From Labilithrix sp. (GTDB lineage Bacteria > Myxococcota_A > Polyangia > Polyangiales > Polyangiaceae): 64,000 nt of DNA. The notes below the pieces were generated by a model. The model searched no databases, was not told the origin of the DNA, and was given only the letters and a program-made list of their open reading frames with translations. Made by a program: the position numbers and the translations under genes. Of this stretch, positions 43,530 to 52,469 are shown piece after piece (positions within the stretch are counted from its first letter, which is position 1; each line of letters begins with the position of its first letter). The DNA lies in assembly GCA_019637105.1 (NCBI GenBank), contig JAHBWF010000014.1, forward strand, positions 1 to 64,000. Reading direction: 5' to 3'.

Positions 43530-43830
43530 GCCGGTCGAAGTTATACCGCCGCTCCTCCGCCCGGCTCGCGCTCGCCTCCGTCGCAGGGCCCGCGAGCCGC
43601 GGCGCGGACGCCGCTTTCTTTCGGGTGTGGAGAAATTTCTCTCTCCACACCCGGCGCCCTCCCCCGCGGCGCGCGGCGGCGCGCTCCTCGCGCGGTCGCC
43701 GACGCCGCGCCCGCTCGCCCCGCGGCGCGTCTCCACAAAGCCTGCACACGGGCGCCGCGAAGATCTCCACAGCTTGTCCGACCGCGACGGCTTGCGCGCG
43801 CGGCGAGCGGCCCGTAGAGCGCGGGGCACC
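43530..43830. promoter_or_regulatory. divergent control region with 12-base hairpin and repeated TCTCCACA motifs
   Basis: This 301-base gap between photolyase (minus) and the 43.8 kb gene (plus) holds no protein gene. At 43622-43653 there is a perfect inverted repeat CGGGTGTGGAGA-N8-TCTCCACACCCG. The core TCTCCACA recurs twice more, at 43730-43737 and 43764-43771, closer to the plus-strand gene. Three sites of the same motif before a putative DNA-binding protein suggest an operator, perhaps for self-regulation. Confidence 0.55.
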
Positions 43831-44472
43831 ATGGAGCAGACGAACGTCGATCGCGCCCTCGCGGCGCTCGAAGAGCAGCACGCCGACGACCCCCAGCGCG
43901 CCAACGCGCTCCGTCTCACGCGTCGCTTCAAGTCGAGCTGGCTCGAGCTCGGCGAGGCGCTCACCGAGGTGAAGCGCCAGAGGACGTGGGAGCGGTGGGG
44001 CTACGACTCGTTCGAGACGTACACGAAGACGGAGCTGAAGCTCCGCGCGGACACCGTGGAGAAGCTGACCGGCAGCTACATGTTCCTCCACAAGCGCGCG
44101 CCCGAGGTGCTCCGGCGCGATCCGCTCGAGGCGCTCCCGAGCTACCAGGCGATCGACTACCTGCGGCGCGTCGAGGAGAAGGCCGCCGAGGACGACACGA
44201 TCCCCAAGGAGGCGCTCGTCGACGTGCGCAAGCAGATCCTCGACGACGGCGTGCCCGTCGCGAAGGTCGCGCGCCTCTACAACGACACGCTCTTCCCGGT
44301 GAGCGACGCCGCCAAGCGCGAGTCGAACCGGAAGGCGCTGAAGTCCGCCGCGACGAAGCTCCGCGATCTCCTCGCCGACTCGTCGGCGATCCCGACACGC
44401 CTCGCCGGCGCGCTCGGCGAAGCGCTCGACGAGCTCCTCGCCGAGCTGAGCGGAGAGGCCAAGGCGGCCTGA
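43831..44472 (+). CDS. conserved hypothetical protein, possibly DNA-binding
   Basis: The 213-residue protein is highly charged and helical. The segment RQRTWERWGYDSFETYTKTELKLRADTVEKL resembles the W-GY-SF-EY-E-L-LS-ST pattern found in DUF3102-like and plasmid/phage helix-turn-helix proteins, which suggests DNA binding. The C-terminal third is rich in Ala, Lys and Leu (likely coiled). The function is unknown. Repeated TCTCCACA sites lie in front of the gene. The ATG at 43831 is the first credible start. Confidence 0.65.
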   Translation: MEQTNVDRALAALEEQHADDPQRANALRLTRRFKSSWLELGEALTEVKRQRTWERWGYDSFETYTKTELKLRADTVEKLTGSYMFLHKRAPEVLRRDPLEALPSYQAIDYLRRVEEKAAEDDTIPKEALVDVRKQILDDGVPVAKVARLYNDTLFPVSDAAKRESNRKALKSAATKLRDLLADSSAIPTRLAGALGEALDELLAELSGEAKAA

Positions 44473-44484
44473 AGCGGCGCCGGC

Positions 44485-44590
44485 GCGACGCCCGCGTCAG
44501 CGCACGGCGACGAGCGTCGCGACGACGGTGAGCAGGACGGCGACGCCCGCGTCAGCGCACGGCGACGAGCGTCGCGACGACGGTGAGCAG
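44485..44590. repeat. 55-base tandem duplication
   Basis: The sequence starting GCGACGCCCGCGTCAGCGCA at 44485 is repeated from 44540 with only a single difference near its end. The second copy contains the 3' end and stop of the small membrane protein gene (minus strand), so the first copy is a duplicate of that gene's end. It looks like a recent local duplication. Confidence 0.8.
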
Positions 44591-44869
44591 CACGAGCAGG
44601 ACGGCGCCGCCGGCGAGCGCCGCGATGCGCGCGGCCCTGCCGGTCGTGGACGCGGGGCCGACGAGCGGCGGCGGAGCGCTCGGGCGCCACGGCTCCGACG
44701 AGGACTCGCGCGCCGGCGGCGGGCTCGAACGGATCCGCCGGCCCGATCCCTCGTCGAAGCCGGCCTCCTGCTCCTGGAGCAAGAGCTCGGCGGCGATCGA
44801 GGACATCGACTCGACCTTGCGCGTCGGGTTGTCGTGCGGGTCCGCGGGCAGGCGCTTCCTGACGTTCAT
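44552..44869 (-). CDS. small protein with C-terminal membrane anchor
   Basis: The 105-residue protein has a polar N-terminal part (KVESMSSIAAELLLQEQEAGFDEG), a Pro/Ser-rich linker and one C-terminal hydrophobic helix (IAALAGGAVLLVLLTVVATL). It is therefore probably tail-anchored with the bulk in the cytoplasm. I do not recognise a family. Its 3' end lies in a 55-base tandem duplication. Confidence 0.6.
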   Translation of the reverse strand: MNVRKRLPADPHDNPTRKVESMSSIAAELLLQEQEAGFDEGSGRRIRSSPPPARESSSEPWRPSAPPPLVGPASTTGRAARIAALAGGAVLLVLLTVVATLVAVR

Positions 44870-45005
44870 CGACCGCCTCGAACTCTACACGACGCGCGCG
44901 ACAAACCGATGGCGAATGAGCCGGAGCGCGGGAAGTCCAGCCTCGCTGGACGGCGCGCCCACCCGCGCCGCCGCACACCGCGCGCCACCTACGTGTAGAG
45001 AACGG

Positions 45006-46808
45006 TCAGGGAAGCGTCAGCTCGAAGACGCTGATCGACGTCGGCGGGAGCTTCGCCTTGACGCTGGTCCCCTCGATCTTCGCCTCGCCGCTCGTCATCC
45101 CGGTGGGCGCCCCCGTGTAGACGAAGGAGCGCAGCCCCGACGGCGCCGCGCAGCCGTCGAGCGCGATGCTCGCGTCGAACGGGCGATCGGCGCTGAAGTT
45201 GATCGCGACGAGCACCCACTTCTTGCCGCTCTCGTCGCGCGACGCGTAGAGCGACGTGCCGCTCGGCGAGCTCGACGGGACGATCGTGTCGAGGAAGCGA
45301 CCGCCCTCGCCGTCGTAGTTGCGGTAGGCGCGGAACGCCCAGTACGCCGGCCTCGGCTTCTTGGGGTACGTCCAGTAGAACGCGTGGCTGACGCCGTGGA
45401 GGGCGAAGCGACCGAGGGCCTCCGCGAGGGCCACCGCGCCCGCGGGGTGGTGCTCGGCGCCGAAGTTGTACTCGCCGATCTGGAAGCCGAGCCCGGGGTA
45501 GTTCTTCGCGATGAGCTCCTTCATCCGCGGGATCAGGTAGACGCGGCCGTTCTCGTTGTCGTCGACCCTCTGCTCGCCGATCCACGACTCGTCGACGTAC
45601 TCGCGGTCCCAGAGCGAGCGCGTCGTCCGATAGCGGAGGTCGTTCGTCGCGCGGTCGGTGTTGCCGCCGCCGTCGCCGCCCTCCTCGTCGCCGTGCTGCA
45701 CGCCGTCGGCCTGCGGGTAGATGTGGACGTCGAGCACGTCGAGCACGCGCACCCCCGTCTTCTTCTCGTGCTCGTAGAGCTTCTTCAGGTACCACGCGAG
45801 CAGCGGCTGGTCGTCGTGCGCGCGGCGATCGGGCTTGAGGCGGAAGCCCGCCTTCGCGTCCTTGCCGCTGTAGAAGTAGCCCGGCCACCCCCACTCCGCG
45901 GGGCCCGCGATGATCGCCTCGGGGTCGGCCTTGCGGACGGCGGTGCCGAACGCGATCGTCTTCTCGAGCAGCTCGTCGTACGTCATGCCCTCGGGGTGGA
46001 CGTCGCGGTGGGTCGAGTCCCAGAGCGCGGGCTCGTTGTCGAGGATGTACTGGTAGACGACGCGCTTGCCGCGCTTCTGGTCGGCCGCCTTGATCTTGGC
46101 GACCCACGCGCCGACGTCCTCGGGCGTGATCCGCGTCTGCCACGCCGACGGATCCTTCGGCGGATCGAGCAGCGACTTTCCGTCGGGCTTCTTGCCGTTG
46201 CCGCAGTGGGCGCGGTGCGGATCGGTCTTGTCCTGGTCGGGGAACAGCTTCGTCGAGAACGCGCAGCTCTCGGTGTCCTTCGCGACCCAGCCCATCATCG
46301 GGACGGTGATCGCGGCGCGGCCGCCCCTGTCCGCGGCCTTGGCGACGAACTTCTCCCAGGAGTCGATCTCGATGTTCTCCCAGAACCAGTCGTTGGCGGT
46401 GCTCCAGGCGTTGCCGAGCTTCGGGTTGTAGCGCGACGTCGTGTTGCCGCCCCAGCGGTGCGCGGTGGCGCCGATGTCCTTGTCGGTGTCGGCCCACGCG
46501 ATGCCGAAGATCGTCGGGCTCACCGGCTGCCCCGCGCTCTTGCACGTGACCGCCATCGGCGTCGCCGCCTTGATCTTGCCGCTCTTCGGGATGGGACCGC
46601 CGACCCGGCTGGCGAGCTCCTCGGTGATGACGCCCGCCGACGGGATCTTGGTCCCGTCGGCCGCCACGATGACCGGACCGCTGACCGCCGCGTCGCTCGC
46701 GGCCGCCGGCGTCTTCGACTCCTTCTTGGTGCAGCTGTCGCAGCCGACGACCGCGAGGGTCGCGAGGAGCGCGAGGGCGGAAGGTGCCGGGTGCGGGGCT
46801 CTCGTCAA
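45006..46808 (-). CDS. GH44-family glycoside hydrolase, lipoprotein
   Basis: The 600-residue protein starts with a lipoprotein signal (ALLATLAVVGCDSC). It carries the GH44 blocks: RWGGNTTSRYNPKLGN, the acid/base Glu in YILDNEPALWDSTHRDVHP, GPAEWGWPGYF, and the nucleophile Glu in FQIGEYNFGAEHH. GH44 enzymes are endo-beta-1,4-glucanases or xyloglucanases. A beta-rich C-terminal domain follows, as usual for the family. The TTG start overlaps the stop of the TolC-like gene by four bases (TTGA), so the two are translationally coupled. Exact substrate preference is not visible. Confidence 0.9.
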   Translation of the reverse strand: MTRAPHPAPSALALLATLAVVGCDSCTKKESKTPAAASDAAVSGPVIVAADGTKIPSAGVITEELASRVGGPIPKSGKIKAATPMAVTCKSAGQPVSPTIFGIAWADTDKDIGATAHRWGGNTTSRYNPKLGNAWSTANDWFWENIEIDSWEKFVAKAADRGGRAAITVPMMGWVAKDTESCAFSTKLFPDQDKTDPHRAHCGNGKKPDGKSLLDPPKDPSAWQTRITPEDVGAWVAKIKAADQKRGKRVVYQYILDNEPALWDSTHRDVHPEGMTYDELLEKTIAFGTAVRKADPEAIIAGPAEWGWPGYFYSGKDAKAGFRLKPDRRAHDDQPLLAWYLKKLYEHEKKTGVRVLDVLDVHIYPQADGVQHGDEEGGDGGGNTDRATNDLRYRTTRSLWDREYVDESWIGEQRVDDNENGRVYLIPRMKELIAKNYPGLGFQIGEYNFGAEHHPAGAVALAEALGRFALHGVSHAFYWTYPKKPRPAYWAFRAYRNYDGEGGRFLDTIVPSSSPSGTSLYASRDESGKKWVLVAINFSADRPFDASIALDGCAAPSGLRSFVYTGAPTGMTSGEAKIEGTSVKAKLPPTSISVFELTLP

Positions 46809-48064
46809 GGCAGGTCTCCGGTGAAGTTCACGAGGTCGGCGTACGCGCGCCAGGACGCCTCCAGGAGGTCGAGGCGGCGGGCCCGGGCGATCGCGAGGTC
46901 ACGTCGAGCAAGCATCGCACGCGTCAGGTCGATCTTACCCGCTCGAAAACCGTCGACCGAGGCCTCCACGGCGCGCTCGAGCGCGGGGATCCCGTTCTTG
47001 TCGAGCTCCTCCAGCGCCTTGGTGACGGACTGGATCGCATCGCGGGCGGCACGGAGGCGCGCGTTCACGACGCCACGGAAGAGCTCGAGGCGGCGCGCCG
47101 CGTTGGTCCGACCGGCCTCGGCCCGCGCGATCTCGCCCTGGAACTTGCGGGTGACGGGCAGCGTAATGACCGCGCCGCCGCCGAAGCGCGCCTCTCCCTG
47201 GCTGCCGCGCCCGGCCAAAAGCTCGAACGACACCGCCGGGATCTTCTCGCGCTCGTAGCGCGCGATCGACGCGTCCCAGTAGGTCCGCTCCGCCGCGAGG
47301 CGCGAGACGATCGGCGCGCGGTCGACCACGCGAGCCACGTGGGCGTCGTCCCAAGGACCGCGGAGCGGCGGCGGCAGGAGGCTCGCGTTGGGCGGCGGCT
47401 TGTCGGGATCCGGGAGCGCCGTGAGCTGACCGAACCGCGCCCGCGAGTTCGCGACGCGCAGCTCGGCCTCCGCCCTCGACTGCACCCAGCGCGCGACCTC
47501 GGCCTCCGCGATGCTCTTCTCGTAGAGCGTCGTGTCCTTCGCGTCGAAGCGCCCCTGGAAGTACTTCGCCTCCTCGCGCGCCGTGGTCTCGCCGCTCTCG
47601 GCCTCCCTCACGCGCGACGAGCTCACCACGTACTCGCCGTACGCCGCGACCACGTCGCCGGTCGCGATCGCGCGCGCGTCGACCAGGCCGATCTTCCTCC
47701 ACTCGATGAGGCGCTCGGCCTCGTCGATGCGCTTGCCGCGTTGGCCCGCGACGTCGACGGGGAAGTACGTGAAGGTCAGCGCCTGGACCTGACGCCCCGC
47801 GCCCTCGTAGTTCGAGAAGGGACGGTCGACCTGGACGTCGGTGTACGGGTTGCCGAACGCGCTGGCGCGGGCGCCTGCGAGCTGACCGCGCGCCGCGCCG
47901 AGCTCGCCCTCGGCGTCGGCGACGACGACGGCCTGCACGCGCGCGCGCTGGATGGCGACCTCGAGGGTCGGGAACTCCGCGCGCGCCGCGGAGGCCATGA
48001 GCGTCAGCGCCCCGGCGACGAGGGAGGACGTGAGGCAACGGAAGACACGAAGAGCGGGCTTCAT
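46805..48064 (-). CDS. TolC-family outer-membrane protein
   Basis: The 419-residue protein has a signal peptide (ending ASAARA) and the long helical repeats of the TolC/OEP family (AIQRARVQAVVVADAEGELGAARGQL, and later AEAEVARWVQSRAEAELRVANSRARFGQL, repeated in the C-terminal half). Such proteins form the outer-membrane channel of tripartite efflux or type I secretion systems. No inner-membrane pump or adaptor is encoded nearby. It is followed directly by the GH44 gene, an unusual pairing. Confidence 0.85.
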   Translation of the reverse strand: MKPALRVFRCLTSSLVAGALTLMASAARAEFPTLEVAIQRARVQAVVVADAEGELGAARGQLAGARASAFGNPYTDVQVDRPFSNYEGAGRQVQALTFTYFPVDVAGQRGKRIDEAERLIEWRKIGLVDARAIATGDVVAAYGEYVVSSSRVREAESGETTAREEAKYFQGRFDAKDTTLYEKSIAEAEVARWVQSRAEAELRVANSRARFGQLTALPDPDKPPPNASLLPPPLRGPWDDAHVARVVDRAPIVSRLAAERTYWDASIARYEREKIPAVSFELLAGRGSQGEARFGGGAVITLPVTRKFQGEIARAEAGRTNAARRLELFRGVVNARLRAARDAIQSVTKALEELDKNGIPALERAVEASVDGFRAGKIDLTRAMLARRDLAIARARRLDLLEASWRAYADLVNFTGDLP

Positions 48065-48279
48065 GATGCGGCGCCCACTCTATCTCAGGAGTCGGCGCTT
48101 CCGTGGGGTCCCCGGCGGGGCGTTGCAACAAACCACGCGCTGTAGCCGCGCGTTCGCATTTCGTTGGACCTCCAACGATCTGACTCGCCGACGGCGGCGC
48201 GGCGGCGCGATCGACCGACCGCGGCGAGCGAGGACGCCGCGGCGCCATTTTTCCGTTGAGGCGAGGGCGCGGAGGCGCC

Positions 48280-49194
48280 ATGGTCCGGCCCATGCTGAAC
48301 ATCGACCTGTCGGGCAAGCGCGCGTTCGTGGCCGGCGTCGCGGACGACGGCGGCTTTGGCTTCGCCATCGCGAAGGCGCTCGCCGAGGCCGGCGCGTCGG
48401 TCTGCGTCGGCACCTGGCCGCCGGCGCTCGGCATCTTCCAGACGCTGCTCCGGCGCGGGAAGCTCGACGAGTCGCTGGCGATGCCCGGCGGCGGCAAGCT
48501 CGAGTTCGAGCGCGTCTACCCGCTCGACGCCGAGTTCGACACGTTCGAGGACATGCCGGAGGAGGTCCGCGAGAACAAGCGGTACAAGGAGCACGGCGAC
48601 GTGAGCATCCAGGCCGCCGTCGAGCGGCTGAAGAAGGACTTCGGCGCGGAGCCCGCGGCGGGCGACGGCGTGCTCGACGTCGTCGTGCACTCGCTCGCGA
48701 ACGGGCCCGAGGTGAAGAACGTCCTGCTCGAGACGAGCCGCAAGGGCTACCTCGGGGCGATCGGCGTCAGCGCGTACTCGATGATCTCGATGGTGCAGCG
48801 CTTCAGCCCGATCATGCGGAGGGGCGGCGCGTTCCTGTCGCTCTCGTACATGGCCGCCGAGCGCGTGATCCCCGGCTACGGCGGCGGCATGAGCTCCGCG
48901 AAGGCCGCGCTCGAGAGCGACACGCGCGTCCTCGCGTTCGAGGCCGGGCGCAAGTACGGCCACCGCGTCAACTGCATCAGCGCCGGCCCCCTCGCCTCGC
49001 GCGCCGCGAGCGCGATCGGCTTCATCGGCGAGATGATCGAGTACACGAAGGCGAACGCCCCCCTGCCCGAGGCGCTCACCGCGCGCGAGGTCGGCGCGAC
49101 GGCGGCGTTCCTCTGCTCGCCGCTCGCGAGCGGCATCACGGCGACGACGGTCTACGTCGACAAGGGCTACGCCGCGATGGGCAAGGCCCTCTAA
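48280..49194 (+). CDS. fabI: enoyl-[acyl-carrier-protein] reductase (FabI type)
   Basis: The 304-residue protein is an SDR-type enoyl-ACP reductase resembling the longer plant/apicomplexan type: [29 protein letters not shown] at the NADH-binding end, an inserted segment (about 55-115), [19 protein letters not shown], and the catalytic [25 protein letters not shown] with Tyr and Lys. It catalyses the last step of each fatty-acid elongation round. The ATG at 48280, preceded by GGAG, gives the natural start. A strong hairpin follows the stop. Confidence 0.92.
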   Translation: MVRPMLNIDLSGKRAFVAGVADDGGFGFAIAKALAEAGASVCVGTWPPALGIFQTLLRRGKLDESLAMPGGGKLEFERVYPLDAEFDTFEDMPEEVRENKRYKEHGDVSIQAAVERLKKDFGAEPAAGDGVLDVVVHSLANGPEVKNVLLETSRKGYLGAIGVSAYSMISMVQRFSPIMRRGGAFLSLSYMAAERVIPGYGGGMSSAKAALESDTRVLAFEAGRKYGHRVNCISAGPLASRAASAIGFIGEMIEYTKANAPLPEALTAREVGATAAFLCSPLASGITATTVYVDKGYAAMGKAL

Positions 49195-49205
49195 ACGACC
49201 GCGAT

Positions 49206-49236
49206 GACCGAGCACGACTTGGCATCGTGCTCGGTC
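49206..49236. terminator. terminator hairpin between convergent genes
   Basis: GACCGAGCACGA at 49206-49217 and TCGTGCTCGGTC at 49225-49236 are perfect 12-base inverted arms around a 7-base loop. They lie 12 bases after the fabI stop and directly before the stop of the convergent Cys-rich gene. Its placement suits a two-way terminator for both genes, although no long T-run follows. Confidence 0.7.
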
Positions 49237-49238
49237 CT

Positions 49239-49601
49239 TCAGCGGCAGGTGCCCGACGTGCACGTCAGCCCGGCGCAGCAGTCGTCGAGGCACAGCTCGT
49301 AGAGGCCGCGGCAGGTCGGGACGGGCTCGGCCGTGCCGCAGCGCCCGTGCACGCACTGCCCCGAGCAGCAGGACTCTGCGGCGTTGCACGTGAGCCCGTC
49401 GGCGTCGCAGCCCTTCGGCGCTTCGGAGTCGGGCGCCCCGGCCTCGGCGCCGACGGGGCCGCAGCGCGCCTCGCGGCAGATCATGCCCTCCGGGCAGTCC
49501 GTGTCGGCGTCGCACGCGCCCTCGGGCTCGTTGTCGCACGCGGCGCCGGTCGAGAGGACGAGCGCGCACGCGGACAGGACGACGAAGAGCCGGCGCTTCA
49601 C
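49239..49601 (-). CDS. small Cys-rich lipoprotein
   Basis: From the GTG at 49601 (GGAGG a few bases upstream on the minus strand) the 120-residue product has a lipoprotein signal (VLSACALVLSTGAACDNE, lipobox GAAC). Three Cys-rich modules follow: CDADTDCPEGMICREARC, CNAAESCCSGQCVHGRC and CLDDCCAGLTCTSGTC. These are dickkopf/EB-like small disulfide modules common in myxobacterial surface proteins. The function is unknown. Confidence 0.75.
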   Translation of the reverse strand: MKRRLFVVLSACALVLSTGAACDNEPEGACDADTDCPEGMICREARCGPVGAEAGAPDSEAPKGCDADGLTCNAAESCCSGQCVHGRCGTAEPVPTCRGLYELCLDDCCAGLTCTSGTCR

Positions 49602-49730
49602 GCCCCTCCACCTAGCATCCAGCGCGGGCGGCGGCACTCCCGCCCGGCGGACGGATCGCGAGGCTCGTCGGATTCGAGCGCGAGGGGCGCGGGCGGGCCT
49701 ACGCGATCGGGGCGCGGGCTCGAGGCGCGC

Positions 49731-50825
49731 TCAGGTCGGATCGCTGCAGCAGCGGAAGCCTTGCTGGTAGAAGACGTGCGACTCGTCGTGGGCCTTGGTG
49801 GCAGGGCGGCAGCGCGTGCGGACCGGCCCCCAGTAGCCGCCCTTCAGCACGCTCGGACGCTCGCCGGCGATCGAGGAGCGGGTCCACTCGTCGATGTTGC
49901 CGGTCATGTCGTAGACGCCGAAGGGGCTCTTGCAGAGCGGGCGCGCGCCGCTCGGGTGCCCTTGCCACAGGCGGTCGAGCTCGTCCTTCGCCTTGTCGCC
50001 GCTGCGCGGCCGGAGCGCCGCGTCGTCGAACTGCTTCCACGGGCGGTCGTTGAGGCACGCCTCGGGATCGCGGACGTAGCCGTTCGGGTAGGGCTGCGCC
50101 TCCTCGCCCTCGCACGCGAACGTCCACTCGTCTTCGGTGCAGAGGCGCTTGCCCTCGGCCGCGCAGGCGTCGCGCGCCTCGTACCAGCTCACGAGGATGA
50201 TCGGGTACTCGTCCTTCCGGTTCGGGTACTCGAACCGGTCGATGCAGAAACGGAGCGGCTGCGTCGGCAGGTCCTTCGACAGCCGGAGCCACTTGTCGCG
50301 ATCGTACTCGGCGCAGCGCTGAGGCCACTTGCGATCGATCCAGTTGGTGCACGCCTGCATCTGGAGCTCGTCGAGCAAGAAGTGGCGCTTCATGTTGCCC
50401 GCGACCTCGATCATCCCCGGCGCGCACGCCCCGCGGTTCTTCTCGCGGGCGTCGGTCACGGCGCGCTCCTCGCCGGCGGGCCCGCGGATCTGCCAGTGGC
50501 GCCCCTGGACGAGCTGCCACTCGCGGGTCGCGGGCGCGTCGCTCGCGTCCACGCTCGCCGCGCCCGGCCCCGGCAAGAGCGACGGCGCGAGCCGATCGCC
50601 GATCGACGGCGGGCGCGGGGCGTCCGCGCCGACCCCCAAGGTCGAGGACGCGCGCGGCGGCTCCGTCCCCGCGCCGGCCGGCTTGTCGCCGCCGGAGGCG
50701 GACGACGTCGCGTCCTTCGACGCGATCCCGAGGAGGACTGCCACGACGAAGAGCCCGACGCGGCGCGCGGCGCGCGCGCGGAGCCCCCGCGGATGAACCA
50801 GGGAACCGAACTTCATCCCCATCAC
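49731..50825 (-). CDS. formylglycine-generating-enzyme-like (SUMF1/FGE-sulfatase domain) exported protein
   Basis: The 364-residue protein has an N-terminal membrane helix (VGLFVVAVLLGIASK) and a SUMF1-type domain. The hallmarks are FCIDRFEYPN, PIILVSWYEARDACAAEGKRLCTEDEWTFACEG, SPFGVYDMTGNIDEWTR, VLKGGYWGPVRTRCRPAT and the end FYQQGFRCC. True formylglycine enzymes need two active-site Cys near the end; Cys residues are present (RCRPAT, FRCC) but their identity with the catalytic pair is not established. Many such domains in these bacteria are binding or sensory proteins instead. No sulfatase gene is in the window. Confidence 0.85.
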   Translation of the reverse strand: MMGMKFGSLVHPRGLRARAARRVGLFVVAVLLGIASKDATSSASGGDKPAGAGTEPPRASSTLGVGADAPRPPSIGDRLAPSLLPGPGAASVDASDAPATREWQLVQGRHWQIRGPAGEERAVTDAREKNRGACAPGMIEVAGNMKRHFLLDELQMQACTNWIDRKWPQRCAEYDRDKWLRLSKDLPTQPLRFCIDRFEYPNRKDEYPIILVSWYEARDACAAEGKRLCTEDEWTFACEGEEAQPYPNGYVRDPEACLNDRPWKQFDDAALRPRSGDKAKDELDRLWQGHPSGARPLCKSPFGVYDMTGNIDEWTRSSIAGERPSVLKGGYWGPVRTRCRPATKAHDESHVFYQQGFRCCSDPT

Positions 50826-51010
50826 CGTTCGACGTTGATTGTGGACCCTTATTCTCGAACGTCGAGCCCGCTTTCGACAAATATTCCAAACACATTTCGT
50901 TTTACCCTTGATGTAATTCCGAGGCGCGCTGCGTCATCGGAACGAGGCGCCGGGAGGCGGCCGCGCGCGGCCGCGTGAAATTTCCGGCGGGCGCCGCGCG
51001 ACCTCCTCCC

Positions 51011-51346
51011 ATGAGCACGACGCCGAGCCTCCTCGCCCACCCCGGTCCCTCGCACAACGAACGCGTCGCCGCGGCGATCGCCCACGCGGGCACGTGCGTG
51101 GCGTGGTTCCTCGCGCCCCTCGTCGTCTACCTCGTCGAGCGCGATCGCTCCGCCTACGTGTCGCGCCAGGCGCTGCAGGCGCTCTTGTGGTCCGCGCTCG
51201 GCACGATCGTGAGCTTCGCCACGTGCGGCGTCGCGATCCCGCTCTTCCTCGCCGTGCACGTCTACGCGGCGTTCCAGGCGCTCGAGGGCCGCGACTTCGA
51301 GTACCCGCTCGTGGCGAGCGTCGACGCGAAGCTCGGCGTCGTGTGA
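51011..51346 (+). CDS. DUF4870-family membrane protein
   Basis: The 111-residue protein (ATG at 51011) has three hydrophobic helices and the DUF4870 pattern: a first helix (VAAAIAHAGTCVAWFLAPLVVYLVERDRS) followed by AYVSRQALQALLW and a final helix pair. The family has no known function. It stands alone, with about 180 bases of less G+C-rich DNA upstream that it shares with the divergent FGE-like gene. Confidence 0.8.
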   Translation: MSTTPSLLAHPGPSHNERVAAAIAHAGTCVAWFLAPLVVYLVERDRSAYVSRQALQALLWSALGTIVSFATCGVAIPLFLAVHVYAAFQALEGRDFEYPLVASVDAKLGVV

Positions 51347-51455
51347 GCGCGCGGTACTCGTGCACTGACCACGCGAGTGACCACGTCGTGATGTGCACCT
51401 CCCACGCGAGGGTCGTACTTGAGGTCGGCTGCCCCTGCGCGATACCGTCGCGTGC

Positions 51456-52265
51456 ATGAAGGCAAACCTCGGGATCGCCAGTGTCCTCGCCGCCGCAGCG
51501 GCCGCCGTCGTCGCTTCTCCCTCGGACGCGCGCGCGGCGGGTCACGCCAACGGCTTCGGCGAAAAAGGGCAGCTCATCCTCAGCGCGGATCGCCTCGTGC
51601 CGGTGTTCAACTACGCGTCGTCCTCGGTCACGAGGACCGAGAACAACGTCGAGCTCACGCGCTCGCGGAGCGGGAGCGGGCTCTCGCTGCTCTTCGGCCG
51701 GAGCCTCGCGCACTCCGACGACCTCGCCGTCCCGGTCAACGTCCACACGATCCCGCGCGTCGCGTTCGACGTCACGATCATCCCCCAGCTCACGCTCGGC
51801 GCGGCGATCGCGTTCGGGTTCGGGCTCGGCGGCACGAACGAGAACGAGAACCTCCAGGGCACCACGAGGACGTCGCAGGAGTCCGACGCTCCGACCGCGA
51901 CCGCGATCGGCCTCGCGCCGCGGGTGGGCTACATCCTGCCACTCGGCGACGTCTTCGCCTTCTGGCCGCGCGTCGGCTTCGGGTTCTACTCGGTCAGCGC
52001 GACGACCGAGCAGACCCAAGGCAACACGACCACCACCGTGCGCGGCACCGACACGCTCTTCTCGCTCGACCTCGACCCCCAGTTCGCGATCATCCCGCTC
52101 GAGCATTTCTTCATCCACGTGGGGCCGGTGATCAACATCCCGATCTCGGGCAGCCGATCCGTCTCGTCGACGACGGGGGCGACGACGACGAGGCGCAGCG
52201 ACGACGCCTCGCTCTTCAACCTCGGGGTCAGCGCTGGGCTCGGCGGCTGGCTCAACGTCTTCTGA
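51456..52265 (+). CDS. outer-membrane beta-barrel-like protein
   Basis: The 269-residue protein has a signal peptide (AAAVVASPSDARAAG) and alternating beta-strand sequence (for example LTLGAAIAFGFGLGG, RVGYILPLGDVFAFWPRVGFGFYSV) with polar Thr-rich loops. It ends in GGWLNVF, a terminal aromatic typical of outer-membrane barrels. I do not recognise a specific family; a role as a pore or surface protein is inference. Its upstream region has two TGACCACG repeats near 51,365-51,386. Confidence 0.65.
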   Translation: MKANLGIASVLAAAAAAVVASPSDARAAGHANGFGEKGQLILSADRLVPVFNYASSSVTRTENNVELTRSRSGSGLSLLFGRSLAHSDDLAVPVNVHTIPRVAFDVTIIPQLTLGAAIAFGFGLGGTNENENLQGTTRTSQESDAPTATAIGLAPRVGYILPLGDVFAFWPRVGFGFYSVSATTEQTQGNTTTTVRGTDTLFSLDLDPQFAIIPLEHFFIHVGPVINIPISGSRSVSSTTGATTTRRSDDASLFNLGVSAGLGGWLNVF

Positions 52266-52311
52266 CGGGACGCGCGGCGTGCCTGCGGCGAATCGCGACG
52301 TCCGGTCGCAG

Positions 52312-52341
52312 CTCGCCTGGTGAGACCTCGCCCCAGGCGAG
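52312..52341 (+). terminator. possible terminator hairpin after the barrel gene
   Basis: CTCGCCTGG at 52312-52320 and CCAGGCGAG at 52333-52341 are perfect nine-base inverted arms around a 12-base loop, about 45 bases after the barrel gene stop and before the kinase-receiver gene. No T-run follows, so the role is uncertain. Confidence 0.4.
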
Positions 52342-52469
52342 GAGCCGGCGCGACCTCACGCTTCTTTCCGCCGCCGCGACACCGCGGAACGGCTGAACCT
52401 GGGCTTGGTACACGACGTGCTCTCGCGGAGGTGCGCGCCGTACCTGCGGTCGTGCGAAGGAGCTTTCTC

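Noticed and set aside
49731..50825. Calling the FGE-like protein a true sulfatase-activating enzyme
   Set aside because: It is exported, has no sulfatase partner in the window, and the catalytic Cys pair cannot be confirmed by eye.
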